DNA of 27,483 nucleotides from an uncultured Streptococcus sp. (GTDB taxonomy: Bacteria; Bacillota; Bacilli; Lactobacillales; Streptococcaceae): assembly GCA_902461025.1 (NCBI GenBank), contig CABPWC010000010.1, positions 1 through 27,483 of the forward strand, read 5' to 3'. The position numbers and the translations under genes are program-made. Under the pieces are notes generated by a model that saw only the letters and a program-made list of their open reading frames with translations, was not told where the DNA came from and searched no databases. Below, piece after piece: positions 14,967 to 23,716 of this stretch. The stretch's first letter is position 1; each line of letters begins with the position of its first letter.

Positions 14967-17363
14967 ATGGTTATTGCAAAAATCATTGTGGATGTTCCCT
15001 TGATGCAGACGGACCAACCATATAGTTACAAGGTCCCTGAGGAATTTGTAGATATGCTGGAAGTTGGCATGCGGGTTCATGTACCTTTTGGGAAGGCCAA
15101 TCGCTTGATTCAGGGGATTGTTCTAGGATTTGAACAAGAATCTGATGCGGAAGTGGCAAACGAGGAATTGAAAGAGATTGTCGAAGTACTTGATTTTTCT
15201 CCAGTCCTAACGGAGGAACAACTCTGGTTGGCCGAAGAACTACGTAAGTCAGTCTTTTCATACAAAATTTCTATTCTTAAAGCCATGCTTCCTGGATTTT
15301 TGAACTCTAGTTATGATAAAATCCTCTATCCTCTGGAAGGCTTGAGTCAGGAAGATAAGGAACGTTTATTCGGCTCGCAAGAATGTCTAGCCTTTTCATC
15401 ACTTGACTTGAAACAGCAGGCTGAGATGATGCGATTGACTCGAAAAGGGCTATTGAAACTCGAGTATCAGGCTGTGGATCAGAAGAAAGTCAAAACACAG
15501 TCTTGGGTTCAAGTGAATCCTGATAAATTAGAAAAGCTCGAAATTTCAAACCGTGCTAAGAAGAAATTGGAACTGCGAGATTATTTACTAGCTCATCCTG
15601 AAAGCACTCCATTGTCAGCCTTATTAGAACATTACTCACGGGAACAAGTCAACTTCTTTGTGGAACATGGTGCCTTGACTATCCTTCAAAAGGAAGTCCA
15701 ACGCTCAGCTGCCTACTTTGAAGGCATTGAGTCAAATCAAGCCCTAGAGTTAAACCCAGAACAAAAACAAGCCTGTGAAGCTGTTGTTGGAGCGATTGGG
15801 AAGCAGCATCCTCCCTTTCTTCTCCAAGGGATAACAGGAAGTGGGAAAACCGAGGTTTACCTGCAGATTATCCAAGGAGCCCTGGATATGGGGAAAACAG
15901 CGATTGTTCTTGTGCCAGAAATCTCTTTGACACCTCAAATGACAGAGCGCTTTATTGCTCGTTTTGGCGACAAAGTAGCCATTCTCCATTCAGGTTTGTC
16001 CAATGGCGAAAAGTATGATGAATGGCGCAAGGTGGAGCGAGGAGAAGCCCAGGTAGTTGTTGGTGCTAGGTCTGCCATTTTTGCACCTTTGAAAAATCTA
16101 GGGGTTATCATTATTGACGAGGAGCATGAGGCTAGCTACAAGCAAGACAGCAATCCTCGTTATCATGCTAGAGATGTGGCTATTTTAAGAGCTCAATACA
16201 ATCAAGCTGCCCTAGTTCTTGGTTCTGCAACACCGAGTCTTGAGAGTCGTGCGCGTGCTGGCAAGGGTGTCTATCAGCATCTCCGCCTGACGAAAAGGGC
16301 CAATCCTTTAGCAAGTGTTCCTCAAGTTCAACTGATTGACTTCCGTGATTACATCGGGCAGAATGAAACATCCAACTTTACACCTCCTCTGATTGAGGCT
16401 ATTCAAGATCGATTAGATAAAAAAGAGCAGGTTGTTCTCATGCTCAATCGTCGTGGTTATTCTAGTTTTGTCATGTGTCGAGAATGTGGGACTGTTGATA
16501 CATGTCCTAACTGTGATATTTCCTTGACGCTACACATGGATACCAAGACTATGAACTGCCATTACTGTGGCTTTTCGAAGGAAATTCCACATGTCTGTCC
16601 AAACTGTCAGAGTCACAGCATTCGTTATTACGGGACAGGGACTCAAAAGGCCTACGATGAGCTAGCAGAACTCTTTCCAGAGGCAAGCATTCTACGCATG
16701 GATGTGGATACAACTCGCAAAAAGGGTAGTCACCAAGCCTTGCTTGAGCAGTTTGGAAAAGGTGAGGCAGATATTTTACTGGGAACTCAGATGATTGCCA
16801 AGGGCTTGGATTTTCCAAATGTAACCTTAGTTGGTGTTCTCAATGCGGATACAGCCTTGAATCTACCTGACTTCCGTTCTTCTGAGAGAACCTTCCAACT
16901 CTTGACCCAGGTAGCCGGTCGTGCCGGTCGCGCTGAAAAGGCAGGTCAGGTCTTGATTCAGTCCTATAATCCTAATCATTATGCCATTCGTTTTGCCAAG
17001 GAACAGGACTACGAAGGTTTTTATGCCTATGAAATGGGCATCAGACGTCAACTTGGCTATCCACCTTATTATTTCACTATTGGGATTACCTTGTCTCATA
17101 AGAAAGAAGAAGAGGTTCTTAGAAGAGCTTATGAGGTAATGGAAATTTTGCGGTCAGGTTTGTCGGATGCTAGTATCATCCTTGGTCCAACGCCTAAACC
17201 TATCGCTCGTACTCATAATCTTTATCACTACCAAATACTGATTAAATACCGTTTAGAAGATGAGTTGGCTTCGACTCTTAATCAGGTCTTGGCCCTAACT
17301 CAAGAACGTGAAAATAGTGAGCTTCGTCTCAGTATTGATCACGAACCGCAGCAATTTTTGTAA
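14967..17363 (+). CDS. priA: Primosomal protein N' (replication restart helicase PriA)
   Basis: 798 residues. PriA recognises stalled forks and reloads the replisome through DnaD/DnaB/DnaI in Firmicutes. It has a DNA-binding N-terminal region (1-about 110). The helicase core has Walker A GITGSGKT (288-295) and DEEH (384-387). The zinc-binding insertion has eight cysteines at 504, 507, 513, 516, 531, 534, 544 and 547. Later helicase motifs include GTQMIAKGLDFPNVTLVGV and QVAGRAGR. A strong AAGGAGGT lies 6 bases before the ATG. fmt follows after 12 bases. Confidence 0.97.
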   Translation: MVIAKIIVDVPLMQTDQPYSYKVPEEFVDMLEVGMRVHVPFGKANRLIQGIVLGFEQESDAEVANEELKEIVEVLDFSPVLTEEQLWLAEELRKSVFSYKISILKAMLPGFLNSSYDKILYPLEGLSQEDKERLFGSQECLAFSSLDLKQQAEMMRLTRKGLLKLEYQAVDQKKVKTQSWVQVNPDKLEKLEISNRAKKKLELRDYLLAHPESTPLSALLEHYSREQVNFFVEHGALTILQKEVQRSAAYFEGIESNQALELNPEQKQACEAVVGAIGKQHPPFLLQGITGSGKTEVYLQIIQGALDMGKTAIVLVPEISLTPQMTERFIARFGDKVAILHSGLSNGEKYDEWRKVERGEAQVVVGARSAIFAPLKNLGVIIIDEEHEASYKQDSNPRYHARDVAILRAQYNQAALVLGSATPSLESRARAGKGVYQHLRLTKRANPLASVPQVQLIDFRDYIGQNETSNFTPPLIEAIQDRLDKKEQVVLMLNRRGYSSFVMCRECGTVDTCPNCDISLTLHMDTKTMNCHYCGFSKEIPHVCPNCQSHSIRYYGTGTQKAYDELAELFPEASILRMDVDTTRKKGSHQALLEQFGKGEADILLGTQMIAKGLDFPNVTLVGVLNADTALNLPDFRSSERTFQLLTQVAGRAGRAEKAGQVLIQSYNPNHYAIRFAKEQDYEGFYAYEMGIRRQLGYPPYYFTIGITLSHKKEEEVLRRAYEVMEILRSGLSDASIILGPTPKPIARTHNLYHYQILIKYRLEDELASTLNQVLALTQERENSELRLSIDHEPQQFL

Positions 17364-17375
17364 AAAGGAGAAAAG

Positions 17376-18311
17376 ATGACAAAACTAATCTTTATGGGAA
17401 CGCCCGATTTTTCAGCGACCGTTTTGAAGGGACTTTTGTCAGATGATCGCTATGAAATCGTGGCCGTCGTGACGCAGCCAGATCGCGCGGTCGGACGTAA
17501 AAAAGTCATCCAAGAAACCCCAGTAAAACAAGCAGCTAAAGAAGCAGGGCTTCCTATCTACCAACCCGAAAAATTATCAGGTAGTCCAGAAATAGAAGCT
17601 ATCATGAATTTGGGAGCTGATGGGATTGTGACTGCAGCTTTTGGACAATTTCTCCCAAGTAAACTCCTTGATAGCATGGATTTTGCAGTCAACGTTCATG
17701 CTTCACTCCTTCCTAAGCACCGTGGTGGTGCTCCCATTCATTATGCCTTGATTCAGGGTGATAAGGAAGCAGGTGTTACCATTATGGAAATGGTCAAGGA
17801 AATGGATGCAGGAGATATGATTTCTCGTCGTAGTATTCCGATTACCGATGAGGACAATGTCGGAACATTGTTTGAAAAATTGGCGATTGTTGGTCGTGAT
17901 CTGCTTTTGGATACTCTTCCGGCTTATATAGCTGGTGAAATTCAGCCAGAACCACAAGATCCAAACCAGGTTACATTTTCTCCAAATATCAAACCTGAGG
18001 AAGAAAAGTTGGACTGGAATAAGACTAACCGTCAACTCTTCAACCAAATCAGAGGGATGAATCCGTGGCCTGTTGCTCATACTTTCCTCAAGGGAGATCG
18101 TTTTAAAATTTATGAAGCCCTGCCAGTAGAAGGTCAAGGGACTCCAGGTGAAATTCTCTCCATCGGAAAGAAAGAATTGATCGTCGCTACGGCAGAAGGA
18201 GCTCTATCTCTTAAGCAAGTGCAGCCAGCAGGTAAGCCTAAGATGGACATTGCTTCCTTCCTCAACGGTGTGGGACGAACTTTGACAGTAGGAGAACGAT
18301 TTGGTGACTAA
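17376..18311 (+). CDS. fmt: Methionyl-tRNA formyltransferase
   Basis: 311 residues. It transfers a formyl group from 10-formyl-THF to the initiator Met-tRNA. The N-terminal catalytic domain has Asn106, His108 and Asp144 in the positions of the E. coli catalytic triad, with the SLLPKHRGGAPI loop. The C-terminal tRNA-binding domain (about 205-311) includes GMNPWPVAHT. AAGGAG stands before the ATG. Its last 8 bases overlap the rsmB start, so the two are coupled. The priA-fmt-rsmB order is conserved in Firmicutes. Confidence 0.97.
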   Translation: MTKLIFMGTPDFSATVLKGLLSDDRYEIVAVVTQPDRAVGRKKVIQETPVKQAAKEAGLPIYQPEKLSGSPEIEAIMNLGADGIVTAAFGQFLPSKLLDSMDFAVNVHASLLPKHRGGAPIHYALIQGDKEAGVTIMEMVKEMDAGDMISRRSIPITDEDNVGTLFEKLAIVGRDLLLDTLPAYIAGEIQPEPQDPNQVTFSPNIKPEEEKLDWNKTNRQLFNQIRGMNPWPVAHTFLKGDRFKIYEALPVEGQGTPGEILSIGKKELIVATAEGALSLKQVQPAGKPKMDIASFLNGVGRTLTVGERFGD

Positions 18312-19617
18312 AGTAGAAACGGCTAGAAGTTTAGCCTTAGAGGTGCTAGAAGACGTCTTTGTCAATCAAGCATACTCCAATATCGCCTTAAATAAACACC
18401 TCAAGGGAAGTCAACTGTCAGCAGCAGATAAGGGCTTGGTGACAGAGATTGTTTATGGAACCGTAGCTCGTAAACTAACTTTAGAATGGTATTTGTCTCA
18501 CTTTATTGAGGATAGAGACAAGCTAGACAGCTGGCTCTATGTTTTGCTTCTCATGAGCGTCTATCAACTTCAATACTTGGATAAGCTTCCTGATCATGCA
18601 GTGGTCCATGAAGCGGTAGAAATTGCAAAATCTCGTAAGAAAGGCAGTGAAAAACTAGTCAATGCTGTTTTGCGCCGTATTTTGCGAGAAGGTTTGCCAG
18701 ATATTGCCAATATCAAGCGTAAAAACAAGCGTGATTCTATCGCCTACTCTTTGCCAGTTTGGTTGATTTCTAAGCTCAAGGAAGAGTATGGCGAAGAGAG
18801 AGCGCAAGCGATTTTTGAAAGTCTTTTGCAACGCAATAAAGCTAGTATCCGTGTGACAGATTTGGGTCGAAAAGATGAAATCAAAGCTCTGCTTGGTGCA
18901 AGTGATTCGCTCTTGGCACCCACTGGTCTAGTCAAGGAGCAGGGGCATTTTGCTAGTCATGACTTATTTGCTGAAGGGGCTATTACCATTCAGGATGAGT
19001 CTAGTCAGTTGGTTGCGCCAACATTGGATTTGCGAGGAGATGAACAGGTTTTAGATGCTTGTGCGGCTCCAGGTGGCAAGACAGCCCATATGGCGTCTTA
19101 TCTAACGACAGGTCAGGTAACAGCTCTGGATCTCTACGATCATAAACTCACTTTGATAAAAGAAAATGCGGAGCGTTTAGGTGTAGCGAACCGTGTTCAA
19201 ACGCAAAAACTGGATGCACGAAAAGTGCATGAGTTTTTTGGCAAGGATCAATTTGATAAAATTCTAGTTGATGCCCCTTGCTCAGGGATTGGACTTTTGC
19301 GTCGGAAACCAGATATCAAATACAACAAAGACACTGCTGATTTCGCGTCATTACAGGAAATTCAGTTGGAAATATTAGGTAGTGTTTGTCAAACGCTACG
19401 TAAAGGTGGTATAATAACTTATAGTACCTGCACTATTGTCTCTGAGGAGAACTTTCAAGTTGTTCAAGCATTTTTAGAAAGCCATCCCGAGTTCGAGCAG
19501 GTTAAACTAGAACACGAATGCAAGGATATTCTGAAAGATGGTTGTATCCTCATTACTCCTGAATTGTATGGAAGTGATGGATTCTTTATCAGCCAATTTC
19601 GGAAGGTATCCAATTAG
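18304..19617 (+). CDS. rsmB: 16S rRNA (cytosine-967-C5)-methyltransferase RsmB
   Basis: 437 residues from a GTG start. An N-terminal NusB-like RNA-binding domain (about 1-140) is followed by the SAM methyltransferase domain: DACAAPGGKTAHMA (motif I), VDAPCSGIGLLRRKPDI (motif IV Cys) and TYSTCTI (catalytic Cys). It methylates C967 of 16S rRNA. The start is uncertain between TTG at 18301 and GTG at 18304. AGGAG (18290-18294, inside fmt) serves either; I prefer GTG because the protein then opens MTKVETARSLAL as in relatives. It is also called Sun. Confidence 0.95.
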   Translation: MTKVETARSLALEVLEDVFVNQAYSNIALNKHLKGSQLSAADKGLVTEIVYGTVARKLTLEWYLSHFIEDRDKLDSWLYVLLLMSVYQLQYLDKLPDHAVVHEAVEIAKSRKKGSEKLVNAVLRRILREGLPDIANIKRKNKRDSIAYSLPVWLISKLKEEYGEERAQAIFESLLQRNKASIRVTDLGRKDEIKALLGASDSLLAPTGLVKEQGHFASHDLFAEGAITIQDESSQLVAPTLDLRGDEQVLDACAAPGGKTAHMASYLTTGQVTALDLYDHKLTLIKENAERLGVANRVQTQKLDARKVHEFFGKDQFDKILVDAPCSGIGLLRRKPDIKYNKDTADFASLQEIQLEILGSVCQTLRKGGIITYSTCTIVSEENFQVVQAFLESHPEFEQVKLEHECKDILKDGCILITPELYGSDGFFISQFRKVSN

Positions 19618-19632
19618 GAAGGAACTGACACA

Positions 19633-20370
19633 ATGGAGATTTCATTATTAACAGATGTGGGTCAGAAACGTACAAATAATCAAGACTATGTCAATCTTTT
19701 TGTCAACCGTGCCGGTCGCACGATGATCATCTTGGCTGACGGGATGGGAGGACACCGAGCGGGTAATATTGCCAGTGAGATGGCGGTAACGGATTTAGGT
19801 GCTGCCTGGGTAGATACTCAGATTGACACTGTGAATGAAGTTCGAGAATGGTTTGCAGAACACCTAGAAATTGAAAATCAAAAGATTTATCAATTGGGGC
19901 GTGATGAAGCATATAAAGGAATGGGGACAACTCTAGAAGCCCTTGCAATCATTGATAATCAAGCTATCTATGCTCATATTGGTGATTCTCGTATTGGCTT
20001 GATTCGTGGGGAAGAGTACCACCAATTAACGAATGATCATTCATTAGTTAATGAGTTGCTCAAGGCAGGTCAATTAACACCTGAAGAAGCTGAAGCGCAT
20101 CCACAAAAAAATATCATTACTCAGTCTATTGGACAAAAGGATGAGATTCAACCTGATTTAGGGATCATGAGCTTGGAACCGGGTGACTATATCGTTATAA
20201 ATAGTGATGGTCTAACCAACATGATTTCTGGTAGCGAAATCTATGATATCGTGACAAGTGATATTTCGCTTGATGACAAGGCGGCAACCTTAGTACGTTT
20301 TGCAAACAATGCTGGAGGGCTTGACAACATCACGGTTGCCTTGATTGCGATTGAGGAGGAATCAAAATGA
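19633..20370 (+). CDS. phpP: PP2C-family Ser/Thr protein phosphatase PhpP
   Basis: 245 residues. Metal-binding PP2C motifs are all visible: TNNQD near residue 18, ILADGMGGH near 36, GMGTTLEAL near 98, AHIGDSRIG near 116, and GGLDNITVALI near the end. PhpP removes phosphates from StkP and its targets, balancing signalling in division and wall synthesis. AGGAAGGA precedes the ATG. Its stop overlaps the stkP start by 4 bases (ATGA), giving coupled translation of the cognate pair. Confidence 0.96.
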   Translation: MEISLLTDVGQKRTNNQDYVNLFVNRAGRTMIILADGMGGHRAGNIASEMAVTDLGAAWVDTQIDTVNEVREWFAEHLEIENQKIYQLGRDEAYKGMGTTLEALAIIDNQAIYAHIGDSRIGLIRGEEYHQLTNDHSLVNELLKAGQLTPEEAEAHPQKNIITQSIGQKDEIQPDLGIMSLEPGDYIVINSDGLTNMISGSEIYDIVTSDISLDDKAATLVRFANNAGGLDNITVALIAIEEESK

Positions 20371-22244
20371 TCCAGATCGGCAAGATATTTGCCGGACGAT
20401 ATCGGATTATCAAACAAATTGGCCGTGGAGGAATGGCAGATGTCTACCTGGCCAAAGATTTGATTCTTGATGGGGAAGAGGTTGCTGTGAAGGTTCTGAG
20501 AACCAACTATCAGACGGACCCTATCGCTGTTGCACGTTTTCAGCGTGAAGCGCGTGCGATGGCAGACCTAGATCATCCTCATATCGTTCGAATTACGGAT
20601 ATCGGTGAAGAAGACGGTCAACAGTACCTAGCTATGGAATATGTAGCTGGGCTTGACCTCAAACGCTATATCAAAGAACACTACCCTCTATCAAACGAGG
20701 AAGCTGTTCGTATCATGGGTCAAATTCTCTTGGCGATGCGTTTAGCGCATGCAAAGGGGATTATTCACCGTGATTTGAAACCTCAAAATATTCTCTTGAC
20801 TCCTGATGGTACTGCGAAAGTTACAGACTTTGGGATTGCGGTGGCCTTTGCAGAAACAAGTTTGACACAGACCAACTCTATGTTGGGTTCTGTCCACTAT
20901 CTATCACCTGAGCAGGCGCGTGGTTCTAAGGCGACCGTACAGAGTGATATTTATGCAATGGGAATTATCTTTTTCGAAATGTTGACAGGTCATATTCCTT
21001 ATGATGGTGATAGTGCTGTGACCATTGCACTTCAACATTTCCAAAAACCACTTCCTTCTGTCATTGCTGAAAATCCATCAGTACCACAATCCTTGGAAAA
21101 CGTAGTTATAAAAGCGACAGCTAAAAAGTTAACAGACCGTTATCAAACTGTCTCAGAGATGTATGTTGACTTATTGAGCAGCCTTTCTTATAACCGTCGA
21201 AATGAACCAAAGTTAGTATTTGAAGATACGAGTAAAGTTGATACAAAAACTTTACCGAAAATGTCACAGTCTACCTTAACAGCGATTCCTAAAGTGCAAC
21301 CGAAGGAAGAAGCTCCACAGAGCCAAAATCCGGCTAAAAAGGCACCGGGTAAAGAAGCTGTTGCAAAACCAGTCAAGAAGCGTCGTTTTAAAGCGAGATA
21401 TTTGGTGCTTTTAGCCAGCTTTATACTTGTTTTAGCTTCTCTCTTTTGGATTGTATCGAAAACACCAGCAACTGTTGAAATTCCAAATGTTGCAGGACAA
21501 ACTGTAGCTGAAGCTAAGGAAAAACTTAAAAAAGCTAATTTTGAAATTGGTGAAGAGAAGTCTGAAGCTAGTGATACAGTAGAAGAAGGCCGAGTTATTC
21601 GAACAGATCCAAATGCTGGTTCAGCTCGCAAGGAAGGGACTAAAGTCAATCTTATTATTTCTTCAGGTCAGCAATCGTTTAAGATTGGAAACTATGTTGG
21701 ACGCAAATCTACGGACGTCATAGCAGAACTGAAAGGGAAAAAAGTCCCTGAAAATCTCATTAAAGTTGTAGAAGAAGAATCAAGTGAAACAGAGGCAGGC
21801 CTTGTTATGAAACAGAGTTTGTCAGAAGGAACCACTTATGATCTCAGTAAGGCGACAGAGATTACTTTGACAGTAGCCAAGAAGGTAACAACTGTTCCTA
21901 TGCCAAGTTATATTGGATCAAGCCTTGAATTTACCAAGAATAACTTGATTCAGATTGTAGGTGTAAAAGAGGCTAATATTGAAGTGGTAGAGGTCTCAAC
22001 AGCTCCTGAAGGAACTGCTGAAGAGACTGTAGTTAGTCAAAGTCCAAAACCAGGTGAAGGTGTAGATTTGAATAAAACTCGGATTAAGATTTCTATCTAT
22101 AAGCCGAAAACAACTACGACAACAACAAATCCTTCACAAGTAAATCCAAATCGTGGAGAGACTTCGCCACAGATTAGAGAACCTCAAACTACTACAGCTC
22201 CATCATCTAATGTTCCGTCTGAGAATCATAATGGTGATCACTAA
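20367..22244 (+). CDS. stkP: Ser/Thr protein kinase StkP with three PASTA repeats
   Basis: 625 residues. The cytoplasmic kinase domain is complete: glycine loop GRGGMADVYLA, Lys42, catalytic HRD at 134-136, DFG at 154-156, and activation-loop Thr167 and Thr169. A basic juxtamembrane linker runs about 275-343, with one membrane helix at about 344-363. Outside the cell are PASTA domains at about 368-434, 435-505 and 507-578, which sense peptidoglycan and place the kinase at the septum. A Thr/Pro/Asn-rich tail (579-625) ends the protein. S. pneumoniae StkP, as I recall it, has 659 residues, four PASTA domains and little tail, so this version seems to lack one internal repeat. It is last in the operon, before a strong terminator. 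Confidence 0.96.
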   Translation: MIQIGKIFAGRYRIIKQIGRGGMADVYLAKDLILDGEEVAVKVLRTNYQTDPIAVARFQREARAMADLDHPHIVRITDIGEEDGQQYLAMEYVAGLDLKRYIKEHYPLSNEEAVRIMGQILLAMRLAHAKGIIHRDLKPQNILLTPDGTAKVTDFGIAVAFAETSLTQTNSMLGSVHYLSPEQARGSKATVQSDIYAMGIIFFEMLTGHIPYDGDSAVTIALQHFQKPLPSVIAENPSVPQSLENVVIKATAKKLTDRYQTVSEMYVDLLSSLSYNRRNEPKLVFEDTSKVDTKTLPKMSQSTLTAIPKVQPKEEAPQSQNPAKKAPGKEAVAKPVKKRRFKARYLVLLASFILVLASLFWIVSKTPATVEIPNVAGQTVAEAKEKLKKANFEIGEEKSEASDTVEEGRVIRTDPNAGSARKEGTKVNLIISSGQQSFKIGNYVGRKSTDVIAELKGKKVPENLIKVVEEESSETEAGLVMKQSLSEGTTYDLSKATEITLTVAKKVTTVPMPSYIGSSLEFTKNNLIQIVGVKEANIEVVEVSTAPEGTAEETVVSQSPKPGEGVDLNKTRIKISIYKPKTTTTTTNPSQVNPNRGETSPQIREPQTTTAPSSNVPSENHNGDH

Positions 22245-22246
22245 TC

Positions 22247-22283
22247 AATCTTTGTCACAGTTTTTGTGGCAAAGATTTTTTTT
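22247..22283 (+). terminator. Terminator of the gmk-stkP operon
   Basis: A 13-bp stem with a single T-G pair (22247-22259 with 22265-22277), a 5-base loop and a T run to 22283. It begins three bases after the stkP stop. Confidence 0.88.
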
Positions 22284-22293
22284 CCTTAAAATT

Positions 22294-22304
22294 TATGATA
22301 AAAT
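22294..22304 (+). promoter_or_regulatory. Extended -10 promoter of the thrE-like pair
   Basis: TATGATAAAAT (22294-22304), TNTGN form, with no clear -35. The same 11 bases occur before mvaS at 23660-23670. It lies 26 bases before the ATG and directly after the stkP terminator. Confidence 0.65.
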
Positions 22305-22330
22305 AAAAGAAGTTTAAAAAGGAGGGGAAC

Positions 22331-23089
22331 ATGGACGAATCAAGAAAACTGAACGCAGTTATTGATCTCATTATGCTAGCAGGAACGATTCTGCTTCGCA
22401 ATGGCTCTGAAATTTATCGTGTCGAAGATACTATGATTCGGATTGCGCATTCACAAGGCATTATGGATTGTAATGTTTTGGCCATGCCTGCAGCCATTTT
22501 TTTCTCCATTGAGAACACAAATATCTCTCGAATGAAACGAGTGACTTCCTCTTCCTATAATATCGAGAAGGTTTGCGATGTCAATCAGATTTCACGGCAG
22601 CTTGTATCAGGGCAGCTTGATTTGGAGACAGCCTTTATCCGACTCAAAGAATTGAATACCAAGCCCTCACCTTATACCAATGTTCAATTGACGGTTGCGG
22701 CGACCTTTAGTGCTCCTTTCTTTTCAATCATGTTCGGTGGCAATACCTATGATGCAATCGGAGCAGGAGTGGCGACCATATTTGCCTTTACCTTCTCCCT
22801 CTATGTAGAAAAGTTTATTCGTATTCCCTTTATGACAGCTTTCGCAGGTGCCCTTGTCTTTGGATTGATTGCACAATTTTGGGCGCGCTATTCTGGTTTG
22901 CCGTCTACAGCTGATTTGGTCATTGCAGGTGCGGTCATGCCGTTTGTGCCGGGAATTGCTCTAACTAATGCAGTTCGAGATATCATGACCAATCACATTA
23001 ACTCTGGTATGAGCAAGATGTTTGAATCCTTGCTAGTTACCCTTGCCTTAGGGGCAGGCACCTCTGTCGCCCTTGTACTCATGAACTAA
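22331..23089 (+). CDS. ThrE-type exporter subunit, N-terminal half (DUF1212)
   Basis: 252 residues. The N-terminal cytoplasmic part carries LIMLAGTILLRNGSEIYRVE, the DUF1212/ThrE signature; about five membrane helices occupy residues 115-250. Related proteins are the threonine/serine exporter ThrE of Corynebacterium and the YjjP half of the E. coli YjjP/YjjB succinate exporter. Here the family is split in two genes, and this is the larger, N-terminal half. A strong AAAGGAGGGG precedes the ATG. The substrate cannot be told from sequence. Confidence 0.88.
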   Translation: MDESRKLNAVIDLIMLAGTILLRNGSEIYRVEDTMIRIAHSQGIMDCNVLAMPAAIFFSIENTNISRMKRVTSSSYNIEKVCDVNQISRQLVSGQLDLETAFIRLKELNTKPSPYTNVQLTVAATFSAPFFSIMFGGNTYDAIGAGVATIFAFTFSLYVEKFIRIPFMTAFAGALVFGLIAQFWARYSGLPSTADLVIAGAVMPFVPGIALTNAVRDIMTNHINSGMSKMFESLLVTLALGAGTSVALVLMN

Positions 23090-23090
23090 T

Positions 23091-23540
23091 ATGACTCTAA
23101 CAACATTTTTATTGCAGGCGCTGGCGAGTTTGCTGGCTATTATCACTTTTTTAATCGTTTTAAATGTCCAACGTTCCATGCTCATCCCCGGTGGAATCTT
23201 AGGAATGTCTATCTGGTTGCTCTATCTGATACTCAAGGAGCCAACAAATGTTATTTTGGCGACCTTTATTGCTGCTGTGATTGGTTCTTGTGTCAGTCAG
23301 ATTATGAGTATTATTTACAAAACACCAGCAGTTGTTTTTGCTTTGGCTATCTTGGCTCCACTAGTACCAGGTTATCTGTCTTATCGAACGACTTCCTTCG
23401 TTGTCACAGGCGACTATAGAAACGCCATTACCAGTGCAATGTTGGTCATGATGCTGGCCCTTGTTATCTCAATAGGAATGGCAAGTGGAACAGTTGTGCT
23501 GAAATTGTATTACTATCTCAAAAAGAATCGGGTTAGCTAG
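23091..23540 (+). CDS. ThrE-type exporter subunit, C-terminal half (DUF3815)
   Basis: 149 residues, almost wholly membrane-embedded, with about four or five helices. IPGGILGMSIWLLY and LAILAPLVPG are typical of the ThrE_2/YjjB family, which pairs with the DUF1212 protein encoded just before. The ATG follows the previous stop by one base and has no Shine-Dalgarno sequence, so translation must be coupled to the upstream gene. The stop codon forms part of a 7-bp hairpin (23538-23544 with 23556-23562). Confidence 0.87.
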   Translation: MTLTTFLLQALASLLAIITFLIVLNVQRSMLIPGGILGMSIWLLYLILKEPTNVILATFIAAVIGSCVSQIMSIIYKTPAVVFALAILAPLVPGYLSYRTTSFVVTGDYRNAITSAMLVMMLALVISIGMASGTVVLKLYYYLKKNRVS

Positions 23541-23613
23541 GGCTCGATTTTTTGTAGCCCTAAAGTTCTGTTTGTTGGACTATCCTAAAAATGAGATAAG
23601 GTTTTGAAAATGA

Positions 23614-23641
23614 ACTTGATTTGGTGAATCAAGTCTTTTTT
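23614..23641 (+). terminator. Terminator after the thrE-like pair
   Basis: An 8-bp perfect stem (23614-23621 with 23627-23634), a 5-base loop, then C and six T. It ends the exporter unit and lies 19 bases before the mvaS promoter. Confidence 0.75.
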
Positions 23642-23659
23642 AGCTCATTTGAACTCAAT

Positions 23660-23670
23660 TATGATAAAAT
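23660..23670 (+). promoter_or_regulatory. Extended -10 promoter of mvaS-mvaA
   Basis: TATGATAAAAT (23660-23670) has the TNTGN form and no clear -35, and is identical to the thrE-like promoter. It lies 46 bases before the mvaS ATG. A similar stretch recurs at 23694-23713 in the leader. Confidence 0.6.
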
Positions 23671-23716
23671 AGAGGTGAACGAATTTTTACAATGAATGAT
23701 AAAAATAGAGGTAAAT

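Noticed and set aside
21188..21649. 153-codon minus-strand open frame within stkP
   Set aside because: It is a shadow of the Lys/Ala/Pro-rich linker and first PASTA repeat of StkP.
23538..23562. 7-bp hairpin at the stop codon of the ThrE C-terminal half as a terminator
   Set aside because: The T run is in the loop, not after the stem. The hairpin at 23614-23641 is the better terminator.
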